Positions 1 to 5,421 of a stretch of 6,678 bases of DNA are shown here, piece by piece. Origin of the DNA: Cryomorphaceae bacterium (GTDB lineage: Bacteria; Bacteroidota; Bacteroidia; Flavobacteriales_D; Crocinitomicaceae); assembly GCA_027485365.1 (NCBI GenBank), contig JAIXRD010000012.1, positions 1 through 6,678 of the forward strand, written 5' to 3'. The translations under genes were made by a program, and so were the position numbers. The notes beneath the pieces were generated by a model, which saw nothing but the letters and a program-made list of their open reading frames with translations, was not told the DNA's origin and made no database searches. Position 1 is the first letter of the stretch; each line of letters opens with the position of its first letter.

Positions 1-107
1 AGCGCCAGTGAAATAAGCGCAAATAATATACTTGTGCTTTTCACCCATTTACTCGGGATGAAAAAGGAAAGAATTCCAAGAAGCAGGGGTATTAGTACTA
101 GTTCCAA
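1..107 (-). CDS. nuoM: NADH-quinone oxidoreductase subunit M, N-terminal fragment (runs off left edge)
   Basis: Only the first 35 codons and two bases are in the window. They read MELVLIPLLLGILSFFIPSK and then a further hydrophobic stretch, which fits the first membrane helix of NuoM, the antiporter-like proton-pumping subunit next to NuoL in the complex I membrane arm. The start chosen is TTG at 105-107, inside the last codons of nuoL in a different frame, giving a 10-base overlap. No ATG was seen in this frame upstream to about position 150. The next alternative, a GTG at residue 22, would remove the first helix. No Shine-Dalgarno-like sequence precedes the TTG, so translation probably depends on ribosomes finishing nuoL. 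The position after nuoL matches the usual nuoL-M-N order. The identity is well supported by context and hydrophobic pattern; the exact start is less certain. Confidence 0.8.
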   Translation of the reverse strand, partial: MELVLIPLLLGILSFFIPSKWVKSTSILFALISLA

Positions 108-2035
108 CGTATTGTATTTATAAGGTAAGACACGATAAGCATAATAAGACCGATAACCATCCAAAAGAGGTAGCTGGATACTAGCCCATTTTGTAATTTA
201 CGTACTTGATTTCCAGTTTTTTCAGTGAGTGCAGCCAATCCAAAAATTCCGGCATTAAGTACCTTGATTTCTATCACTTGTTTTAGTTGTTCACCCAACC
301 ACTCTGCCGGTTTTGTGATCAACGCATGATAAAGCTCATCCCAATATAATTTCTTAGAAGAAAGCAATTCCCATCCCTTAAGATTCGAATCAGCTTTTGC
401 GAGGGAACCTTGTTTTGCATACGTTATATATGCCCAAATCAACACAGTAATACTCACGGCAGAAGCAACACCCATCAAAAGCAATGTGGTATTCACCGCC
501 GCTTCGGGATGTTCAATTAAACCAAGTCCAGCTGCTCCAGATAAATAATGATTCAACCAATGTGCTCCTTGATGTAAAAACAATCCAGGTAAATTAAGCA
601 AGCCACCGAATACGGATAGTACAGCCAAAACCATTAAAGGAAGTGTCATAGAAATTGGACTTTCATGCGCGTGATCTTTCTGATGTGCCGTACCTCTAAA
701 CTCTCCATGAAAGGTTAAGAAATATAACCTAAACATGTATACCGCGGTCAATACTACCGAAAACATTATTACCCCATAAAGCATTGGATTTTCAGCAAAC
801 AAATGTCCAATGATTTCATCTTTTGAATAGAAACCGGATAACAGTGGAAATCCAGAGATTGCCAAGGTTCCAATTAAGAAGGTTAGGTGAGTAATAGGCA
901 TGATTTTACGCAGACCGCCCATCATACGAATATCCTGTTCATCCGACATTCCGTGGATCACGCTTCCTGAACCCAAGAACAACAAGGCTTTAAAGAAGGC
1001 GTGTGTGGTTACGTGAAAAATAGCAACAGTATACGCTCCAAGTCCTAAGGCTACTACCATTAATCCCAATTGAGACACGGTAGAGTAGGCGAGTACTTTT
1101 TTAATATCATTTTGACGAAGGGCCATAAATGCTGCAACTAATGACGTTGCAATACCAATATACAACATCACATCTTTAGCGTATGGTGCCAACTCAAATA
1201 AGAAATTAGAACGAGTTACCATATAGATTCCTGCCGTAACCATGGTTGCCGCATGGATTAGCGCAGACACGGGAGTTGGTCCAGCCATGGCATCAGGTAA
1301 CCAAGTGAATAATGGAATTTGTGCACTTTTTCCAGTAGCTGCCAAAAACAAACACAGCGTAATGGCAATAATAAGTATGCTGTTCATGGAAATGCCTTCA
1401 ACTCCACCTTCCTTGACCATCTGAGCGATACCATCGAATTCAAGCGTATGAAACGTATTTAAGAGCATGAAGGCTGCAAATACTAACCCAGCATCTCCGA
1501 TTCGATTCATTACAAACGCTTTTCTTGCTGCCAGGCTATTGGAAATTCCTTTAATTGGATCGCTGTAATGAAAGCCGATGAGTAAGAACGAACAAATTCC
1601 TACACCTTCCCAACCGAAGAAAAGAACAAAGTAGTTACTTCCCAAAACGAGCAACAACATCGCGAAAATAAATAGGTTTAGGTAGGTGAAAAATTTATAG
1701 TATCCTTCATCATGCTTCATATAACCCATGGAGAACAGGTGAATTAAGGTTCCAATTCCTGTGATAATGAGTGCCATCCAAACGGACAGTTGATCGATAA
1801 GGAAACTGACATTGATGTCAAAACTATCCAAATGAATAAGTCGAAACAAGGTTACTTTTACGGGTTCCGAAATTTGTCCGAAGAACGTTAAAACAATTAG
1901 GAACGAGATAGCAACCGTTGCCGTGCCAATCCCACCTGAAATTCCTTTAGAAAGGTGCTTACCATATAATCCATTAATGAGCGCTCCTAAAAGGGGCAAA
2001 CATAGCAAGCTAATTAAGAGCATTGAAATCGACAT
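98..2035 (-). CDS. nuoL: NADH-quinone oxidoreductase subunit L (antiporter-like proton pump)
   Basis: This 645-residue polytopic membrane protein is the distal proton-pumping subunit of complex I, related to Mrp-type Na+/H+ antiporters. Family signatures are clear: WEGVGICSFLLIGF at 142-155 with the key glutamate E143; ATGKSAQIPL at 233-242 with pump lysine K236; TWLPDAMAGPTPVSALIHAA at 244-263; HAFFKALLFLGSGSVIH at 345-361; and YSKDEI at 403-408 with K405, matching the lysine of the second half-channel. A His/Lys-containing hydrophilic loop lies near 443-460. The C-terminal third includes KLYWDELYHALITKPAEWLG at 562-581 and a final hydrophobic segment near 622-640, as expected for the lateral helix HL and its anchor. 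Length is normal for the family. The ATG lies two bases after the nuoK stop, preceded by an AAAAGGA box. The 3' end overlaps nuoM by 10 bases. Nothing appears truncated. Confidence 0.97.
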   Translation of the reverse strand: MSISMLLISLLCLPLLGALINGLYGKHLSKGISGGIGTATVAISFLIVLTFFGQISEPVKVTLFRLIHLDSFDINVSFLIDQLSVWMALIITGIGTLIHLFSMGYMKHDEGYYKFFTYLNLFIFAMLLLVLGSNYFVLFFGWEGVGICSFLLIGFHYSDPIKGISNSLAARKAFVMNRIGDAGLVFAAFMLLNTFHTLEFDGIAQMVKEGGVEGISMNSILIIAITLCLFLAATGKSAQIPLFTWLPDAMAGPTPVSALIHAATMVTAGIYMVTRSNFLFELAPYAKDVMLYIGIATSLVAAFMALRQNDIKKVLAYSTVSQLGLMVVALGLGAYTVAIFHVTTHAFFKALLFLGSGSVIHGMSDEQDIRMMGGLRKIMPITHLTFLIGTLAISGFPLLSGFYSKDEIIGHLFAENPMLYGVIMFSVVLTAVYMFRLYFLTFHGEFRGTAHQKDHAHESPISMTLPLMVLAVLSVFGGLLNLPGLFLHQGAHWLNHYLSGAAGLGLIEHPEAAVNTTLLLMGVASAVSITVLIWAYITYAKQGSLAKADSNLKGWELLSSKKLYWDELYHALITKPAEWLGEQLKQVIEIKVLNAGIFGLAALTEKTGNQVRKLQNGLVSSYLFWMVIGLIMLIVSYLINTIRWN

Positions 2036-2037
2036 GA

Positions 2038-2349
2038 TTATCCTTTTAATTTATTGAATATACTTACGTCTATGCTGCGCAAATGACGATAAGCAAGAAT
2101 TAGAATCGAAAGTCCTACCGTTGCCTCAGCCGCAGCTACAACAATGATAAAGAAGACGAAGATTTGGGCATCTGCATTTCCGTAGTAGGTTGAGAAAGAA
2201 ACGAAAAGTAAGTTAACGGCATTCAACATAAGTTCGATGCACATTAACAACACAATCATGTTTCGACGAATCATTACGCCAAACGCACCAATTACGAAAA
2301 GTAAGGATGATAGGATGACAAAAAAATCAATATTCACAGTTGCTCCCAT
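2038..2349 (-). CDS. nuoK: NADH-quinone oxidoreductase subunit K
   Basis: This 103-residue protein has three hydrophobic segments (about 8-27, 31-53 and 63-87), the normal size and topology of NuoK, the MrpC-like subunit that links the quinone end of the membrane arm to the antiporter-like pumps. Two family motifs carry the buried acidic residues needed for proton transfer: CIELMLNAVNLLF at 37-49 with E39, and VVAAAEATVGLSILI at 70-84 with E75. By alignment in my head these match Glu36 and Glu72 of the Escherichia coli protein. The ATG is one base after the nuoJ stop and the gene ends two bases before nuoL, so translation of all three is probably coupled. No Shine-Dalgarno site is evident before its start. 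The C-terminal tail (SIFNKLKG) is charged, and the DNA of its last codons also supplies the purine box preceding nuoL. Confidence 0.97.
   Translation of the reverse strand: MGATVNIDFFVILSSLLFVIGAFGVMIRRNMIVLLMCIELMLNAVNLLFVSFSTYYGNADAQIFVFFIIVVAAAEATVGLSILILAYRHLRSIDVSIFNKLKG
2041..2047 (-). promoter_or_regulatory. Shine-Dalgarno-like box before nuoL
   Basis: On the minus strand the sequence AAAAGGA sits five bases before the nuoL ATG, overlapping the last two sense codons of nuoK (Lys-Gly). It is the clearest ribosome-binding-like site in the window, while most other starts here lack one. Since Lys-Gly codons alone would produce this purine run, it may be fortuitous. Confidence 0.45.
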
Positions 2350-2350
2350 A

Positions 2351-2866
2351 TTAGTCTATTGTTGGTTTATCACGTTTCGCAAGCAAGATAGCCCCAACCA
2401 TTGCAGAAATGAACAGGATACTTGATATTTCAAACGGAACGACAAATTTTGTAAATAAGGTATTTCCAAGGTTTTCCACTAATCCGATATTTGAAATAGG
2501 TGCAAAATCATCTTTCTGACTAACCAATACAATATCCTTTAGGGCTGCAACAAGAACAAGGAAAAGTACCCCTCCCGCAACCGTAGAAATAATCCAGATA
2601 ATGGTTGGAGTTTTAGGTTCAGCATCCTTATTTAAGTTCAAAAGCATCAAAACAAACAAGAACAGGACCATGATTGCTCCAGCATAAACGATAATGTTCA
2701 CAATGGCTAAAAACTGCGCATTCATCATAATGTAAAGTCCAGAAATGAAGAAGAAGGTCACTACCAAATAAAGTACACTGCGCACCGGATGCTTACTGAG
2801 TACCACCATCATAGCGGATGCCACTGCTAAGGCACCCAAAAGTTGTGTAATTATTGTTGCTATCAT
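2351..2866 (-). CDS. nuoJ: NADH-quinone oxidoreductase subunit J
   Basis: This 171-residue protein has five hydrophobic segments, matching the NuoJ/ND6 family, a membrane-arm subunit between NuoH/NuoA and NuoK. The N-terminal part holds HPVRSVLYLVV at 26-36. The diagnostic segment is FLAIVNIIVYAGAIMVLFLF at 52-71. It corresponds to the conserved third helix with the pi-bulge region, whose tyrosine (Y61 here) and glycine (G63) are nearly invariant and which is thought to switch conformation during coupling. A polar loop follows at about 79-89, a fourth helix at 90-109, a longer polar stretch at 110-140, and a last helix EISSILFISAMVGAILLAKR at 146-165. The ATG overlaps the nuoI stop in an ATGA arrangement (4 bases shared). 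A weak GAGG lies six bases upstream inside nuoI and may be chance. The stop is one base before the nuoK start. The length is ordinary. Confidence 0.96.
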   Translation of the reverse strand: MIATIITQLLGALAVASAMMVVLSKHPVRSVLYLVVTFFFISGLYIMMNAQFLAIVNIIVYAGAIMVLFLFVLMLLNLNKDAEPKTPTIIWIISTVAGGVLFLVLVAALKDIVLVSQKDDFAPISNIGLVENLGNTLFTKFVVPFEISSILFISAMVGAILLAKRDKPTID

Positions 2867-3405
2867 ATTGTGCCTCGTTTTCCCGTGAATTGTCTTTTAG
2901 TAATATCGATGCGATGATCTAACGATTCTACTAGCTTGTCCTTTCCATAAATAAATTCACCACGTTCAAATTGGGTAGGAACGAGGCGGTCAGTTAAAAA
3001 TATCGCTTCCTTCGGGCATGCTTCTTCGCATAAGCCACAAAAAATACAGCGCAACATGTTAATCTCATACATTGAGGCGTATTTTTCTTCTCGGTATAGA
3101 TCTTTTTGATCCTTGGTTCGTTCGGCAGATGTCATGGTAATTGCTTCAGCTGGACAAGCAACTGCGCAAAGTCCGCAGGCTGTACAGTTTTCACGTCCTT
3201 GTTCATCGCGTTTCAATACGTGCATCCCACGATAAACCGGGGCGAATTCACGTATCTCTTCAGGATATTTCACCGTTTTTCTACGCATTAAAATATGTCG
3301 GAAGGTAACAAGCATTCCTTTGATAATCGCAGGAATATATAGTTTCTCCATGAAGGTCATGGGTTTATCCGAAACAACTACTTTTCTATTGGTAAGACTT
3401 TCCAT
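2863..3405 (-). CDS. nuoI: NADH-quinone oxidoreductase subunit I (2x[4Fe-4S] ferredoxin-like)
   Basis: This 180-residue peripheral-arm subunit carries two 4Fe-4S clusters (N6a and N6b) that pass electrons from NuoG toward NuoB and the quinone. Two complete CxxCxxCxxxCP motifs are present: C74, C77, C80, C84 (CTACGLCAVACP) and C120, C123, C126, C130 (CIFCGLCEEACP). As usual in 8Fe ferredoxin folds, each motif's last cysteine is expected to bind the other cluster. The N-terminal 20-45 region (KLYIPAIIKGMLVTFRHILM) resembles the amphipathic helix that rests on the membrane arm in NuoI/NDUFS8. The segment RLVPTQFERGEFIYGKDKLV at 140-159 fits the usual C-terminal part. The ATG is nine bases after the nuoH stop with no Shine-Dalgarno match. 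The end overlaps nuoJ by four bases. The other methionine near the start, M16, would shorten the N-terminus, so M1 is preferred. Confidence 0.97.
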   Translation of the reverse strand: MESLTNRKVVVSDKPMTFMEKLYIPAIIKGMLVTFRHILMRRKTVKYPEEIREFAPVYRGMHVLKRDEQGRENCTACGLCAVACPAEAITMTSAERTKDQKDLYREEKYASMYEINMLRCIFCGLCEEACPKEAIFLTDRLVPTQFERGEFIYGKDKLVESLDHRIDITKRQFTGKRGTI

Positions 3406-3414
3406 AATAACTGA

Positions 3415-4449
3415 TTAAAACCAATGTTCGTAAAGTGCAACTACAAATCCAGTGATTAGCATATTAACTAATGCAATTGGAATCAGAACTTTCCAACCCA
3501 AGTGCATTAACTGATCAAATCTAAACCGTGGTATGGTCCAACGAATCCACATAAAGACAAAAATGAATCCGAAAATTTTCGCAAAAAACACCATTACACT
3601 GATAATAGACAAGAGGTTCGGACTATCTTTTAAATAATCCATTCCAGGGAAATTGTAACCGCCAAAGAAAAGAATCGCCATCAGCGCTGAGGATACAAAC
3701 ATGGCAACATATTCTGAAAACAGGAATAAGCCCAATTTCATTGAACTATATTCTGTGTGATAGCCACCGATTAATTCGTTCTCACACTCTGGTAAGTCAA
3801 ACGGAGCACGGTTGGTTTCAGCAAGGGCACAAATGAAAAATACCACAAAAGCAACTGGCTGATAAAAAATATTCCAATTCATACCGTGTTGGCTTTCAAC
3901 AATGGCGCGTAAATCGAGGCTTCCCGAAATCATAATAATGGTAATGGCGGAAATCCCCATCGCTAATTCATATGAAATCATTTGAGATGATGCTCTAATG
4001 GCACCAAAAAGGGAGTATTTGTTATTAGAAGCCCAACCGCCAATCATAATACCATAAACACCGATAGAAATGATTCCAAAGGCAAATAAGATTCCGATAT
4101 TAATTTCTGCGACTTGAAGGGAGATGGATCTTCCGAAAAGCTGTAAATCTGTTCCCCATGGTATAATTGAACTGGTAATAAGGGAAGTGAACATGGCGAT
4201 ACCAGGTCCTAAAATAAACAACCATTTATCTGCATTTGCCGGGGTGAAATCTTCCTTCATGAACATTTTTACTCCATCCGCAATCGGTTGCAAAATCCCG
4301 AAGGGACCTGCTCGGTCTGGTCCTACACGGTCTTGTATCCATCCTGCGAGTTTACGCTCAAAATAGGTTTGGTATGCAGCAATTCCTAAGGAGATTAGAA
4401 AAAGAACCAACACTAATACCAGTTTATCTATCCAATAAAATGTATCCAT
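3415..4449 (-). CDS. nuoH: NADH-quinone oxidoreductase subunit H
   Basis: This 344-residue protein with about eight hydrophobic segments is NuoH/ND1, which forms much of the quinone chamber and the start of the proton path. Hallmarks in order: ERKLAGWIQDRVGPDRAGPF at 31-50; GILQPIADGVKMFMKEDFTP at 51-70; RASSQMISYELAMG at 152-165; and the conserved acidic loop with ETNRAPFDLPECENELIGGY at 211-230 (E211, D218, E221, E223, E225) followed by HTEYSSMKLGLFLFSEY at 231-247, a chamber and quinone-site region in the family. The C-terminal RWTIPRFRFDQLMHLGWK at 303-320 is also characteristic. Length is normal for bacterial NuoH (about 320-350). Its ATG overlaps the nuoG stop by one base (TAATG), a classic stop-restart junction, and no Shine-Dalgarno box stands out. 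Nothing is missing. Confidence 0.97.
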   Translation of the reverse strand: MDTFYWIDKLVLVLVLFLISLGIAAYQTYFERKLAGWIQDRVGPDRAGPFGILQPIADGVKMFMKEDFTPANADKWLFILGPGIAMFTSLITSSIIPWGTDLQLFGRSISLQVAEINIGILFAFGIISIGVYGIMIGGWASNNKYSLFGAIRASSQMISYELAMGISAITIIMISGSLDLRAIVESQHGMNWNIFYQPVAFVVFFICALAETNRAPFDLPECENELIGGYHTEYSSMKLGLFLFSEYVAMFVSSALMAILFFGGYNFPGMDYLKDSPNLLSIISVMVFFAKIFGFIFVFMWIRWTIPRFRFDQLMHLGWKVLIPIALVNMLITGFVVALYEHWF

Positions 4450-5414
4450 TAGCCTATACGTTTAACGGGTTTATCCATACTTGTGGCATATTTCCCTTGT
4501 GAGATTACCGAATGGCGATTAATTACGCGAGGTCCGGCAATATTCCAATCATTCGCACTTTTATGTTCAAATCGACAATCATTACATAACCATGCTGTTT
4601 TACCGTCTATGTCTTCTACTTCGCCGAATTTATCTTTTCGTGCAGTAACTCTGTATATGTCATTGCCAAACATCCAAACCACGGCTTTTCCACAACACTT
4701 GGAACACGATCTTTCTGCTTCCATAGGTTTTAAAAACCACACGCGGCTTTTAAATCTAAACGTTCTATCGGTTAAGGCACCAACCGGACAAACGTCAATC
4801 ATGTTTCCTGAGAAGTCATTTTCTACAGCTTGTTCAATGAAGGTTGAAATTTCTGCGTGTTCTCCTCGATGCAAAACACCATGCACTCTATTTTCTGTTA
4901 ATTGATTCGCTACAAATACACACCGATAACAAAGGATGCATCGATTCATGTGCAATTTGATTTTATTGCCTATATCAATAGGGTCAAAGGTTCTGCGCTC
5001 TTCCTCATACCGAGTTTTTGCGCTTCCGTGCTCATATCCTAAATCTTGTAAGTGGCATTCTCCCGCTTGATCACAAATTGGACAATCTAAGGGATGATTT
5101 GCAAGAAGGAATTCAACTACGCCACCTCGGTTGCTGTGAACGCGCTCACTGGTCTTATTATTTACGACCATCCCATCTTGTACAGGGGTAGAGCAGGATG
5201 CAACTAATTTTGGCATAGGTCTAGGGTCTGCTGCAGATCCAGCAGCCACTTCTACTAAACACGTTCGGCATTTACCACCCGTTCCAGGAAGTTTACTGTA
5301 GTAGCACATGGCCGGTGGAACTGCATCACCACCGATTTTTCGCGCAGCATTTAAGATGCTCGTTCCTGGTTCTACCTCAACTTCTATTCCGTCGATTGTT
5401 ACTTTTACCATCAT
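4449..5414 (-). CDS. nuoG: NADH-quinone oxidoreductase subunit G, short form (iron-sulfur subunit)
   Basis: This peripheral-arm subunit conducts electrons from NuoF to NuoI. With the ATG at 5412-5414 it has 321 residues, far shorter than the roughly 700-900 of long NuoG. Residues by cluster: N1b [2Fe-2S] C37, C49, C52, C74; N5 (His-Cys3) in HPLDCPICDQAGEC at 107-120 (H107, C111, C114, C120); N4 C159, C162, C165 and C209 in DVCPVGAL. A tail at about 237-280 carries C237, C240, C241, C277 and C280. The protein ends soon after, so the large molybdopterin-oxidoreductase-like domain is absent, as I recall for other Bacteroidota. A longer reading from TTG at 5427-5429 would add five residues and overlap nuoF by 8 bases. 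The ATG pair (5412-5414, 5409-5411) just before VKVTIDGIEVEVEPGTSILN better matches family N-termini. The stop overlaps the nuoH start by one base. Confidence 0.95.
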   Translation of the reverse strand: MMVKVTIDGIEVEVEPGTSILNAARKIGGDAVPPAMCYYSKLPGTGGKCRTCLVEVAAGSAADPRPMPKLVASCSTPVQDGMVVNNKTSERVHSNRGGVVEFLLANHPLDCPICDQAGECHLQDLGYEHGSAKTRYEEERRTFDPIDIGNKIKLHMNRCILCYRCVFVANQLTENRVHGVLHRGEHAEISTFIEQAVENDFSGNMIDVCPVGALTDRTFRFKSRVWFLKPMEAERSCSKCCGKAVVWMFGNDIYRVTARKDKFGEVEDIDGKTAWLCNDCRFEHKSANDWNIAGPRVINRHSVISQGKYATSMDKPVKRIG

Positions 5415-5421
5415 CAATACG

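Noticed and set aside
656..709. His/Lys/Asp-rich loop in NuoL (about residues 443-460) as a possible metal-binding insert
   Set aside because: Histidine-containing hydrophilic loops at this place are common in NuoL proteins, so it is not evidence of a new function.
1242..1424. Short plus-strand open frames antisense to nuoL, nuoK/nuoJ, nuoI and nuoH (e.g. 1242-1424, 2237-2425, 3106-3291, 4124-4366)
   Set aside because: All lie opposite strongly conserved complex I genes, are short (60-80 codons), and show no recognisable motifs.
4483..4905. A 140-codon open frame on the plus strand, antisense to nuoG
   Set aside because: It lies wholly within nuoG, its translation resembles no family I know, and it has no neighbouring plus-strand genes. 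A long antisense frame is a common by-product of codon use in a real gene.
4449..5414. NuoG truncated by a frameshift or premature stop
   Set aside because: The short end is followed at once by nuoH with a one-base overlap, leaving no remnant of the missing domain. The short form is also, as I recall, normal for Bacteroidota.
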